In this document: in pieces, positions 53,948 to 62,378 of the stretch
Numbering within the stretch: the first letter of the stretch is position 1
Layout: each line of letters opens with the position of its first letter
Notes under the pieces: model-generated
Seen by the model: the letters and a program-made list of their open reading frames with translations, nothing else
The model's database searches: none
Told to the model about the DNA's origin: nothing
Made by a program: the position numbers and the translations under genes
DNA from: Neorhodopirellula lusitana
GTDB taxonomy: Bacteria > Planctomycetota > Planctomycetia > Pirellulales > Pirellulaceae
DNA length: 64,000 nucleotides
Reading direction: 5' to 3'
Assembly (NCBI RefSeq): GCF_900182915.1
Contig: NZ_FXUG01000012.1
Location: 124,001 to 188,000 of the forward strand

Positions 53948-55531
53948 ATGTCACAACGACCTTCCCTTGATCAGGCCGCCGCCACTGTTTGGAACCGTCG
54001 GCGGTTTCTTGCCTTTTCCAGTGCACTTCCTGCTTATGTGATGTCGACCCAGCACGCTTGGGCTGATTCCAAGGTTTCTTTTTCGAGTGATCCGTTCACG
54101 TTAGGAGTCGCGTCTGGCGAACCCGATCATCGTGGCATGGTGCTATGGACTCGGCTGGCGCCTTCCCCGTTGCAGCCAGATGGTGGGATGCCGGCCAAGA
54201 CTGTTGAAGTGCAATGGGAAGTTGCGACAGACGACTCGATGCGCAACGTGGTCGCGTCAGGCACTCAATTGGCCACGCCTCAACTGGGCCACTCAGTTCA
54301 CGTTGAGCTCAATCAACTGGAGTCGGATCGTTGGTATTGGTACCGATTCCGGTGTGGTGATGCCGAAAGCCCCATCGCTCGGACACGCACGACTCCCTTG
54401 CCGCATCAACTGCCCGATCGAGTTCGCTTCGCCGTCGCCTCGTGTCAAAACTACGAGCAAGGATTGTTTACTGCGTACGAGCAAATGGCCGCTGACGATG
54501 TCGACTTTGTCTTTCACTTGGGCGATTACATCTATGAATACGAAGCCGGTCGCAATGGTAAAGTTCGGACGCATCACGGTTCCGAGATCATGTCGTTGGG
54601 TGACTATCGAGTGCGACACGCTCAATACCGTTCAGACAAACTGTTGCAGAACATGCATGCACAGTGCCCGTGGTGGGTGACCTGGGACGACCATGAGTTT
54701 GATAACAACTGTGCTTGTGACATTTCGGAACAGTCCGGCGTTGATTCGGTTTCGTTTCTTTCGCGTCGTGCGAATGCCTATCAAGCTTATTACGAGATGA
54801 TGCCGCTTCGTTTGCGTCAAATTCCTCGCGGCAGTGACATGCGTTTGTACCGTTCGGGGCAATTTGGGCGGCTGGCTGAGTTCTCGATCTTGGACACTCG
54901 GCAATATCGAACCGATCAGCCCAACGATGATCGCAAGAGCCCTCTCAATGATGCGGCGATGGATCCAACTCAAACGATGCTTGGAACCCAACAACGTGGC
55001 TGGCTTTCTCGCAACTTGATTCGCTCAACGGCCACTTGGAACATTCTGGCTCAACAGGTGATGATGGGCATGGTCAATCGTTCGGGGGATCCGGACAATC
55101 AACAGTTCTCGATGGACCAGTGGCCTGGGTACGCTCATGAGCGAATGGGGTTGCTGCGATACATTCGTGATCGCCAAGTCAGTAATCCGGTTGTCCTAAC
55201 AGGTGACATTCACTCCAACTGGGCCAATGAACTTCGCGTGGACGATCGAGAAACCGAACAGGATCTGGTGGCCACCGAGTTCGTTGCCACATCGATTTCG
55301 AGTGGTGGCAACGGCCCGGATAAACCCAAAAAGCTCGATGCGGTCCTGGCCGAAAACGCATGCGTGAAATGGCACAACGCCGAACGAGGCTACATCCGTT
55401 GCGACGTCACTCCCGACAGCTGGAAGTCGGACTACATGGTCGTCGACGATGTCTTGAAGCCAGGTGGCAAAACGTTCGCACGCAACTCTTTCGTCATCGA
55501 ATCAGGTTTGCCCAAACTGAACCAAGCTTGA
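53948..55531 (+). CDS. phoD: PhoD-family alkaline phosphatase/phosphodiesterase, Tat-exported
   Basis: The protein has 527 residues. A twin-arginine signal (WNRRRFLAFSSALPAYVM) precedes an N-terminal Fn3-like PhoD domain (TLGVASGEPDHRGMVLWTRL). The metallophosphatase core then shows VRFAVASCQNYEQGLFTAYE, FVFHLGDYIYEYE, VTWDDHEFDNN, and VVLTGDIHSNWA. These are the standard metal-ligand motifs of PhoD, a calcium/iron enzyme that releases phosphate from mono- and diesters outside the cytoplasm. Length and motifs are typical, so I trust the name. The gene appears monocistronic, and a hairpin follows its stop. Phosphate control is expected from family knowledge, but I cannot identify a Pho box. 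Confidence 0.93.
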   Translation: MSQRPSLDQAAATVWNRRRFLAFSSALPAYVMSTQHAWADSKVSFSSDPFTLGVASGEPDHRGMVLWTRLAPSPLQPDGGMPAKTVEVQWEVATDDSMRNVVASGTQLATPQLGHSVHVELNQLESDRWYWYRFRCGDAESPIARTRTTPLPHQLPDRVRFAVASCQNYEQGLFTAYEQMAADDVDFVFHLGDYIYEYEAGRNGKVRTHHGSEIMSLGDYRVRHAQYRSDKLLQNMHAQCPWWVTWDDHEFDNNCACDISEQSGVDSVSFLSRRANAYQAYYEMMPLRLRQIPRGSDMRLYRSGQFGRLAEFSILDTRQYRTDQPNDDRKSPLNDAAMDPTQTMLGTQQRGWLSRNLIRSTATWNILAQQVMMGMVNRSGDPDNQQFSMDQWPGYAHERMGLLRYIRDRQVSNPVVLTGDIHSNWANELRVDDRETEQDLVATEFVATSISSGGNGPDKPKKLDAVLAENACVKWHNAERGYIRCDVTPDSWKSDYMVVDDVLKPGGKTFARNSFVIESGLPKLNQA

Positions 55532-55918
55532 TTGGAAGTCCTGCTCGTTGATCCCAAACGCTAGCTCTTTGAGCTGGCGTCTTGGTCGGGAGCTTGGGCG
55601 TAGTTGGCTGGACTGGTCAGTCGCGGCGGAAGGTTGTGGCATGAATGCCTTTAGTGTTGTCGCAGCGTTTAATAAAACGCTTGTCTGGTATTCTGCACAG
55701 TGTCATTTGTGTTTGGCTGGTGAAGCAGAGCGTTCAATGATTCAGAAGCAAGAATCGCGGTTACTTGATTTGCTATCGCGTTTGTGTTCACAGCGGTTCT
55801 GTCTCTTATTCGAAATAGCTGAGTAGGGCCCTAGAGTATCCCTGGATACCTTGGGCCACACTATCTTGATTGATTAGGCTGCGTGAAATTGAACGGCCTG
55901 CATCGTGTTCAATGGCAA
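55532..55918. other. Gap after phoD, terminator hairpin, no supported gene
   Basis: The gap holds the hairpin at 55558-55580 and a 92-codon plus frame (55548-55826) with no recognisable pattern and a start inside the terminator region, so I do not call it. Base composition turns more A/T-rich towards 55900, where the minus-strand ATPase/DUF6998 block begins. Confidence 0.5.
55558..55580 (+). terminator. Terminator-like hairpin after phoD
   Basis: ACGCTAGCTC and GAGCTGGCGT form a 10-bp stem with one U-G pair and a TTT loop, starting 26 bases after the stop. No strong T-run follows. Its ends resemble the hairpin after the DUF1559 gene. Confidence 0.6.
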
Positions 55919-56605
55919 CTATCCAGTGGGTTGAGATCGGTTTTCCATTGCAGCGATCACGAGGCTACCCAATTGCCGCGTATTGTATGGATTGTTATTC
56001 GCGTTCAGCAGTCCAACGCCTAGTTCAGCCGCGATCTTTCTTAGGATAGGCTTCGCCACTGGTACATGTTTCTCTTTGACGAATACGTTGATCGTTCCGT
56101 TCTCCAATGCTGTTACCGTGTATGCTCCGTAGTGCGCGGTCGCTATCGACGGGATGTCGGTTTTTACCAATTTTGTGTTAGTCAGCTTTGACAGAGAAAT
56201 GATGCGTTTCCCCTGGGAATCGGGTGCCGTCATTAGTTTTTCTGCTTCAGAAATTGGTTTGTCGAGTAGCGTCTCGATTTGCATTTCATCCGTGTTGATT
56301 CGGAGGACAATGACTCGGTCAACGTTGGTAAGTGTGTTTCCGTTAAAGGAAATATGACCAGCACCGTGTTTTATACAGGTCGTTTTGACTGAGATGCGTT
56401 CGCCAGATTCAGCAACAACATCGTAACCGGGCTGGTTTACGTCTGGGGCCATTTGTCCATTTGTAATTAGTGCAGCATAAAGCTCACCAATTCGACCGTT
56501 AAGGTGACGCAACTCAGTTGCAGGGACTCCCCAATTTTGTTCGCGTTCAAACCAAGACATCGCATCGCCAAGTGCGCGAATAATCTGAATTTGTGTTAGA
56601 GGCAT
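55919..56605 (-). CDS. DUF6998-like protein with nuclease-like E-D-xVK arrangement
   Basis: The protein has 228 residues and is cytoplasmic. The N-terminal half (ELRHLNGRIGELYAALITNG to PGYDVVAESGERISVKTTCI) matches the DUF6998 pattern as I remember it. A Glu in the first helix, an Asp in GYDVV and Val-Lys in SVKTT are arranged like the catalytic core of PD-(D/E)xK nucleases. The C-terminal half (VFVKEKHVPVAKPILRKIAAELG) may bind DNA. It follows the two ATPases on the same strand after a 405-base gap. Nuclease activity is inferred; it could equally be a regulator. It is somewhat more A/T-rich than the genes to its left. Confidence 0.68.
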   Translation of the reverse strand: MPLTQIQIIRALGDAMSWFEREQNWGVPATELRHLNGRIGELYAALITNGQMAPDVNQPGYDVVAESGERISVKTTCIKHGAGHISFNGNTLTNVDRVIVLRINTDEMQIETLLDKPISEAEKLMTAPDSQGKRIISLSKLTNTKLVKTDIPSIATAHYGAYTVTALENGTINVFVKEKHVPVAKPILRKIAAELGVGLLNANNNPYNTRQLGSLVIAAMENRSQPTG

Positions 56606-56722
56606 ATGTCTATAGCTACCGTCAAGAGGTGAAGTAAAGACTGGGCGGTACAGTGAAGGTGAACGGCACGGGCTGGGAATTCTTTTGACGGAATGAGCGT
56701 CAGATGTAGGTCAAATAGACTT

Positions 56723-56880
56723 TTACTTTTCAATAAGTTCTTGCATTAGACGCAGTATCTGTTCGAAGCTTCGATTTGCAGGTAACTCGATGGTTCGGCT
56801 CCGACAAAAACGCAGTTGCGGTCATAAGGAGACTGAGTCGGCTTTCGATCTACGTCGATTTTGGCAATTCGTCTTGACAT
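56723..56880 (-). pseudogene. Possible small gene with a frameshift at a T5 run
   Basis: On the minus strand an ATG at 56880 opens MSRRIAKIDVDRKPTQSPYD and then reads into non-protein-like sequence. A second frame, entered by a -1 shift at the run of five Ts, continues as RTIELPANRSFEQILRLM and ends QELIEK before TAA at 56723-56725. Together they would make a 52-residue protein. Both halves look protein-like, but no family is recognised and there is no Shine-Dalgarno. It could be a decayed gene, a programmed shift, a sequencing error or chance. A 48-codon frame (56822-56968) overlaps it and is equally unsupported. Confidence 0.25.
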
Positions 56881-57010
56881 GATTGTTCATGCTTCGAATT
56901 CGAATGTCGTCATAGTATACATAGCGGTAGCCGACAGTATTGGGAGCACTGCTCGTTGGATCGCTCATTTAGTTAAAGCATTCTGTCATGTCCGCTCTCT
57001 CCCTGACTTC

Positions 57011-59551
57011 CTATGGTCCTTCGACTGGTCCCAATGACGTGGTCAGTAGCGGACGAATGAGTCTGCGAATCTCTAGCGGGAGCTTGAATAGCGGTCGGTC
57101 CGTCTTGGGATCTGATTTCATTACCTCGATGGCAGCAGCTAAGCATTGCAGAGGGATTTCTAGGTCCTCGCAATCTTTGCCAGCCTCTTGCCACGCGGCG
57201 TTCCAAGTATCCAGTTGCGATTCGGAGTAGCCGCCTTGGTCTAGGTGCGCGATCGAGCTGGTCACCCCCTGTCCTAGTTTTTCGGCGACGTCGTACTTCA
57301 TGTAAAGCGGAGACAATTCAGAAATGTATTCCGCCCATTCAGAGGGACCAAGTCGCAACGCCATCCACAGCAGATCTTCCGGCTTTCCTCCGAAATACTC
57401 AGAGTCGCGGTTACCTTCTTCGAAAGCTCTCTGTAGAGCCGCAAGTACATGGGGAAGATCGCAATGGTTCACCATCCCTTCAGCTACTGTGAACAATGCT
57501 ATCGTTCGCAGTCCCATCGACGCTTCGTTCAGATCTAGCACTGCTTCGAAGTCCGCTTGGCTCGATCGGAACTCTCGCTTTCGTAGGTTCGAGATACCAC
57601 GGTTGATGAGTGCCCTGGCTTTCTGCTCAGTTGGCGCGTCAGGCATGTCGATAACGGCCGAGAAATCCGATGACGCGAGCTCAATCTTCCCTTCCTCAAC
57701 ATGCGTTACTCCTCGCTCGAAAAATGCCTTAGCTTTCTGGTCGGTGGGCGCATCGGACATGTCGATGACTGCCGAGAAGTCTGCTAAGGCCAACTTCGGC
57801 TGGCCATGCTGGTCATGTGCGATACCTCGGGATATAAGTGCTTTTGCTTTCCGCTCCGCAGTCGCCTCGGGCATGTTGATAACGGCTGAGTAGTCCATCA
57901 ACTCCAACTCCACCGCACCCTGTTGTCCATGCAAAACGCCTCGATTGATGAGAGCATAGGTTTTCTGGTTAGCGGGTGCGTCAGGCATGTCGATGACAGC
58001 CGCAAAGTCTGCCAAGGCAAGCTCTATTTTGCCGCTCCGGCAATAGGCAAGGCCTCGGAGAATACGTGGCGTTGTTTTGTGCGGCGAAGTCATGTTTTTC
58101 GATTTAATCAGCATAGTTAGTGCATCGATCTCACTCGTTGTATCACTTTCGCAAAATGCGAGTTCGGCATGTGCCCAAAGGCCCGAGACTTGATTTGCGA
58201 AACCAAGTTCCTCTGCCAGTTCTCTCGCGGACGTATATTGGCCTTTGTCAATCGTCTCACGGAATTCGCTATCTAGTTTTCCCGCAATTGCGGAGTGGAA
58301 GTAATCGTTCGATCGAATCGCTTCTCGACAGTATTCGGTGACGCGTAGTGATTCGTTTCCATCTGCTTCTACCGTTTGCAGTGCGGTCGCGGGGAACCAG
58401 GCTCGCAAGAATCGTGCGACCATTTTCAAGGGACGTCCTCGCTGGTTCTTGACTTCCAAGCAAAGTCGCATCAAGGGTTCCGACATGTCGTAGTAGGATT
58501 CCTTGCCGCGTTTTTCTGAACGTACATACCCTTTCGCCTTGAGGTTGCCGAGTTGCTTGGAGCAACTGCGGTCGTCAATGAACGTTTCCTCCGCGATTTC
58601 TTTGACAGTCATTGCTCCCTCCGCATCACAAAGGCATTGGGTCAGTTGCCTTTGTTGATCCGGAAGGGACCTCATCCGCTCTTGAAAGTAAGGTGTCATG
58701 TCGTGAGCGAGGTTCTCAAACGCGACAACGAGGTCGTCTAGTGTGTCTTTGGTCAGGAATTCAGACAGGAGCACATACATCCGATGATTGCCTCCCGCGA
58801 GATAATGTAGGGCACGAATGCGATAGCGACCTTCGGCTGAATTCAGATAAGCCACCAATTCAGGCTTGGCTTGTTCTTTACTGATTCGCCAAATCAGCTC
58901 TTGGGCTTCCTCGACATTCAGTGGCTGAAGATGTTGAATGTCGAAGAAGCCGAAAAACGCTTCTTTACGATCGGACACTCCTGCAAATAATTGTTGCGAT
59001 GTGGCCAGCGTGGCAATCTTTCTCGTTTCCTGAAGAAACGCTCGCCACTTCTTTTGACCGGAGTCCCCCAACCCTCGAAAGGTTCGATCCATGTTTTCGG
59101 TGATCAGGATCAGAGTCCGGTTTTGAAGTTGATCGACAATCGAGCCGAGGACTGCCAGTGCTGCATCGTCCGGTGACAGACCGCGCACGTTTTCCTTAAA
59201 TTCCATCGGGAACTCGTGGGGATATTCGTCGGCTAGTTTCGCGGCGATCCCGAAAGCCAAGTGAACCAATCCAGTGAACGAGTCGTCCTCGCCCAGCCAC
59301 GCAATCCGCATTTCGTTTGCAAGGTCCTCGCGGCGTTGAAGTTCCCAGGCCGCAAGACTGACCAGATGAGTCTTTCCGCTTCCTCGCGGTCCTACCAGCA
59401 AAATGTGGTGCTTGTCACCGCTGGCAACGCTTCTGGCCAGTCGGTCCACGATCCTTTCCAGCAGCTTTTCTCGCTGGACAAAAATTCGCTTCAGCATTTT
59501 CGGGTCGGTGTTGCTCGGCGTGTAGGCCGAGATAGTAGGCCGTCCACTCAT
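57011..59551 (-). CDS. P-loop ATPase with winged-helix and TPR-like repeats
   Basis: I chose the ATG at 59551, whose ATGA overlaps the stop of the upstream ATPase by four bases; an upstream start at 59629 would overlap by about 80. The 846-residue protein has Walker A GPRGSGKT (54-61) and a Walker-B-like ILITENMD with Glu-Asn in place of the usual acidic pair. A winged-helix segment follows (MTVKEIAEETFIDDRSCSKQ to YYDMSEPLMRLCL). The C-terminal half has five TPR-like units of 38-40 residues based on LADFSAVIDMPDAPTEQKAK. The N-terminus resembles ATPase_2/AAA_16 STAND-type ATPases. The repeats probably bind a protein partner. It belongs to the minus-strand ATPase block. Confidence 0.85.
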   Translation of the reverse strand: MSGRPTISAYTPSNTDPKMLKRIFVQREKLLERIVDRLARSVASGDKHHILLVGPRGSGKTHLVSLAAWELQRREDLANEMRIAWLGEDDSFTGLVHLAFGIAAKLADEYPHEFPMEFKENVRGLSPDDAALAVLGSIVDQLQNRTLILITENMDRTFRGLGDSGQKKWRAFLQETRKIATLATSQQLFAGVSDRKEAFFGFFDIQHLQPLNVEEAQELIWRISKEQAKPELVAYLNSAEGRYRIRALHYLAGGNHRMYVLLSEFLTKDTLDDLVVAFENLAHDMTPYFQERMRSLPDQQRQLTQCLCDAEGAMTVKEIAEETFIDDRSCSKQLGNLKAKGYVRSEKRGKESYYDMSEPLMRLCLEVKNQRGRPLKMVARFLRAWFPATALQTVEADGNESLRVTEYCREAIRSNDYFHSAIAGKLDSEFRETIDKGQYTSARELAEELGFANQVSGLWAHAELAFCESDTTSEIDALTMLIKSKNMTSPHKTTPRILRGLAYCRSGKIELALADFAAVIDMPDAPANQKTYALINRGVLHGQQGAVELELMDYSAVINMPEATAERKAKALISRGIAHDQHGQPKLALADFSAVIDMSDAPTDQKAKAFFERGVTHVEEGKIELASSDFSAVIDMPDAPTEQKARALINRGISNLRKREFRSSQADFEAVLDLNEASMGLRTIALFTVAEGMVNHCDLPHVLAALQRAFEEGNRDSEYFGGKPEDLLWMALRLGPSEWAEYISELSPLYMKYDVAEKLGQGVTSSIAHLDQGGYSESQLDTWNAAWQEAGKDCEDLEIPLQCLAAAIEVMKSDPKTDRPLFKLPLEIRRLIRPLLTTSLGPVEGP

Positions 59552-60765
59552 GCTTCCAACCCTTGTGCCATCTTCCACCAACCCTGGATCAGGGGGAATC
59601 GAAACATATATCGCTTCTGTGTGTCGCAATGTAGGTAGTGGTCCTGTCCGAGTGATTTCAGCATCTGCACAATATGCTGTCGGTCGGTGATTGCGAACTG
59701 CGCTTTGATGGCGGACCAGGCCATCTCGATAGATTGAGGGTCATCGACGACCGCAAAGTGATCAAGCAAGCTTCTTGCGATGGCGGCGTTCGGGATTTCA
59801 TGACCGTTGGCGTCTGTGATCGAACCGCTATAGTAGATCTCCAGACGACTGCGGAAATGTTCCATCTCCCAAGGATCATGGTCACTGGTTAGTTGTTGCT
59901 GAACGGTTAGGTCAACATCCACCAATGTGACATCACGATCCAGTTCCGCGAGGCGAGTGATTACACCTTCCAGGTAAAACGGCACGCAGTTGGTCAGTGT
60001 CACTAGTCTTTCAGGTATTGCTTTAGCATCCTCTTCCGCAAGGCGAACACTTTCGTCGTGTAGCAGGCGGTTCGCCAGAAGAAGTGCATCGTCAGAAGTG
60101 AGTGCAAGAATCTCGACCATCGGCATGTCGTTAACAGGTTCACTGGCTAACTTTGCCTGCTTCAGGTCCGTGACTACATGGTGAAGACCGACGGAGCCCG
60201 CGAAAACCATTCGTAGGTTTTTGTGCCGTTGACGCAACGATCGCAATGTGTCGAGCACTGCCAGTGCCAGATTCTTCTGCTCGCTGGAAGTCGCCGCGAT
60301 CTTTTGCAGCATGTAAGGAAGTTCGTCGAAGAGAAGCAAAATACTGGAATCAGATTGATGTTTACATAGGCCCTCAACCGCTTTTTCTAGCGTTGATTGC
60401 CACCCTAGTTTGCTGGCGCTAGGAAGCTTGATAACACCACCGATTTCCGTTCCGCCTATTGTTTCGCGGAACGCGTTCAGCCACTGCGTTCCCTGCTCCT
60501 TCTTTGATAGCAGTGGCCGCATCCGATTTAGCAGGACCTCCGTGAATCGGTCGGGTGAATCAATCCCTTCTAGATCAAGGAACAGCACTTCAAAACCTGG
60601 CATCGGCTCAGCGGCCATCTTGTTCATCACCGTAGTCTTCCCAATCCGACGTTCAGCGGTGAACCGAAGAGAGGTCCCTGTGCCTTGCTTCTTAAGCTTT
60701 GTCCAAATCTGCTCGATGAGCTTGTCTCGACCAACGACGTTTTCGGGGGAAACCTGAATGGCCAT
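59548..60765 (-). CDS. P-loop ATPase, ORC/ATPase_2-like
   Basis: I chose the ATG at 60765; a GTG at 60798 is in frame, and neither has a clear Shine-Dalgarno. The 405-residue protein has NVVGRDKLIEQIW (the entry strand typical of ORC/Cdc6-like AAA proteins), Walker A AERRIGKTT (37-45), Walker B ILLLFDELPYM and a C-terminal winged-helix-like end (CDTQKRYMFRFPLIQGWW). ATPases with the GERRIGKT-type loop are common in archaea-like ATPase_2 families and in defence modules. The stop overlaps the start of the second ATPase, so the two are made together and may form one complex (inference). Confidence 0.86.
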   Translation of the reverse strand: MAIQVSPENVVGRDKLIEQIWTKLKKQGTGTSLRFTAERRIGKTTVMNKMAAEPMPGFEVLFLDLEGIDSPDRFTEVLLNRMRPLLSKKEQGTQWLNAFRETIGGTEIGGVIKLPSASKLGWQSTLEKAVEGLCKHQSDSSILLLFDELPYMLQKIAATSSEQKNLALAVLDTLRSLRQRHKNLRMVFAGSVGLHHVVTDLKQAKLASEPVNDMPMVEILALTSDDALLLANRLLHDESVRLAEEDAKAIPERLVTLTNCVPFYLEGVITRLAELDRDVTLVDVDLTVQQQLTSDHDPWEMEHFRSRLEIYYSGSITDANGHEIPNAAIARSLLDHFAVVDDPQSIEMAWSAIKAQFAITDRQHIVQMLKSLGQDHYLHCDTQKRYMFRFPLIQGWWKMAQGLEA

Positions 60766-61281
60766 GTTATTGCTTTTAGGGTGAGGCTTGTGACGCACGA
60801 TGGTTTTATCGTACGACGGCCCTGTCGTGCGTCAATGTGTTTTCTCTGCTGATTGGTTGATTTAAAGCAGAAAAACGCCCTGGACGAGACTTTAGAGCTT
60901 CTAAGCCAGTCATACGCCAACCATCGCAGGGCAAGCAGTTGGCGTTACTTCGGTGCTTAGACGCAGGTCGATATCCGACGGGCTTCATTGGGCGTGACTT
61001 CATGAAGCTATGCCTCGCTCGTATTTTTTCGATTCGTTCCTGGAGTATTCGCAGCGTGTATCGCAGCGCATCGTTGGACTATTGTTGGTGCGTGTATCAC
61101 GGGCTTGCTAAGTGTCGGGATTCCATTGATTACGGCTGTTGTAGGCGGTTTTGAACAAGCGATTCTTTCAACCCAGGCTGGAAGCCTAGGCTACGGGTGG
61201 TTGGGATTTGGGGAGGTTTTGCGTGCTACACTACAGCGGGGCTTTTTGTTTTTGACCTGTTCGTTGCTTAGGTGTTTGCTG
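60766..61281. other. Divergent gap between ATPase block and AIM24 gene
   Basis: These 516 bases contain no supported gene. Overlapping inverted repeats lie near 61175-61192 (AGGCT-GGA-AGCCT and the palindrome AGCCTAGGCT), a type of short palindrome that I associate with dispersed intergenic repeats in planctomycetes. The AIM24 frame is open upstream to 61105 without conserved sequence. Confidence 0.45.
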
Positions 61282-61980
61282 ATGTCCGATAACCGTTATT
61301 CGTTGCAAGCTTTTCTCGAAAAGACCCGTGATCGAGATCTCAATCAGGGGCTCTTTGAACTTGAAACGGAGCGGATGCTGGACATCAACCTGAACGGTGA
61401 GGTCTGGACCAAACTTGGGGCGATGGTGGCGTACACGGGGAACGTCAAGTTTGAGCGAGAGGGAATCCTTTCGCGTGGGATCGGAAACCTGCTCAAAAAG
61501 GCGGTCTCGGGGGAAGGGTCGTCCCTGACCAAGGTGAGTGGACAGGGGTCGGTATTCTGTGCCGATGCTGGTAAGAAGATCACGGTCTTGAAGCTGGACA
61601 ATGAAGCGATTTGCGTGAATGGCAACGACCTGCTCGCGTTCGAAACATCGTTGTCTTACAACATCAAAATGATGAAGCGGATGACCGCAGTGCTGGCCGG
61701 TGGACTGTTCAACGTCCGCCTTGAGGGCACGGGCATGGCCGCCATCACCAGTCACTACGACCCGGTCACCCTGCCGGTCACGCCCAGTCAGCCTGTTGTC
61801 ACGGACCCCAATGCGACGGTGTTATGGTCAGGCAACCTGGAGCCGGAACTGAAGACCGACCTGCAACTAAAAACCTTCTTGGGCCGTGGTTCCGGTGAAT
61901 CCGTTCAGCTGCTCTTTCGAGGTCAAGGTTTCGTGGTCGTGCAGCCTTACGAAGAAGTCTATTTCCAGCACGGTCAGTGA
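61282..61980 (+). CDS. AIM24-family protein
   Basis: The start chosen is the ATG at 61282, because family-like sequence begins there and the upstream extension (from 61105) is not conserved. The 232-residue product has GEVWTKLGAMVAYTGNVKFE, LTKVSGQGSVFCADAGKKIT and VRLEGTGMAAITSHYDPVTL, the repeated beta-helical signature of AIM24/TIGR00266 proteins. The family forms trimeric beta-prism-like assemblies. Its mitochondrial relative affects inner-membrane organisation, and the bacterial function is unclear. No signal peptide is present. It is transcribed away from the ATPase block, so I do not place it in that system. Confidence 0.87.
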   Translation: MSDNRYSLQAFLEKTRDRDLNQGLFELETERMLDINLNGEVWTKLGAMVAYTGNVKFEREGILSRGIGNLLKKAVSGEGSSLTKVSGQGSVFCADAGKKITVLKLDNEAICVNGNDLLAFETSLSYNIKMMKRMTAVLAGGLFNVRLEGTGMAAITSHYDPVTLPVTPSQPVVTDPNATVLWSGNLEPELKTDLQLKTFLGRGSGESVQLLFRGQGFVVVQPYEEVYFQHGQ

Positions 61981-62378
61981 GAAAGTTCTTGCAGGTCGTT
62001 TAGACCCGGACTTGCTGTTGCGAGTGCAAAGCCCAGCGGGAACGGGGGATACCGATTGCGCAGGGCCCAGTCGCCTGTAGAAAATCGCATTGCAATTAGC
62101 AGAGACGCTCCGTCTTGCGGTCCGCCAGCTAAACTCGTTGCGTTCTCAAACGTTCTTAGCGCCACGACACAGGTTAGCGGAACGGCACAGGGCCTGTGGC
62201 TAATACAAGGGCGTGTGCCTACTACAATCGAAAATCAAGAGGCTTCTAGGCGGTGAGATCGGTTTTGGGGCTAGTTGTTTGTCGGTCACCTCGTGGGATA
62301 CCGGAGGGCTTGCGTCCCATCCATCAAACGCCATGTTGTTATCGCTGGAAAATGGTGTCGCGTAAGTTGGACGGTTTG
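61981..62378. other. Convergent gap, no supported gene
   Basis: These 398 bases lie between two convergent genes (AIM24 and the GH42-like gene). A short inverted repeat CACAGG-G-CCTGTG lies at 62186-62198. No gene, repeat array or clear terminator is seen. Confidence 0.5.

Noticed and set aside
55548-55826. 92-codon plus frame after phoD
   Set aside because: Its start lies in the terminator hairpin region and the product has no domain, signal or conserved motif.
61105-61281. 59-residue upstream extension of the AIM24 frame as a signal peptide
   Set aside because: The extension has hydrophobic stretches but no cleavage site. AIM24-like sequence begins at the internal ATG at 61282.
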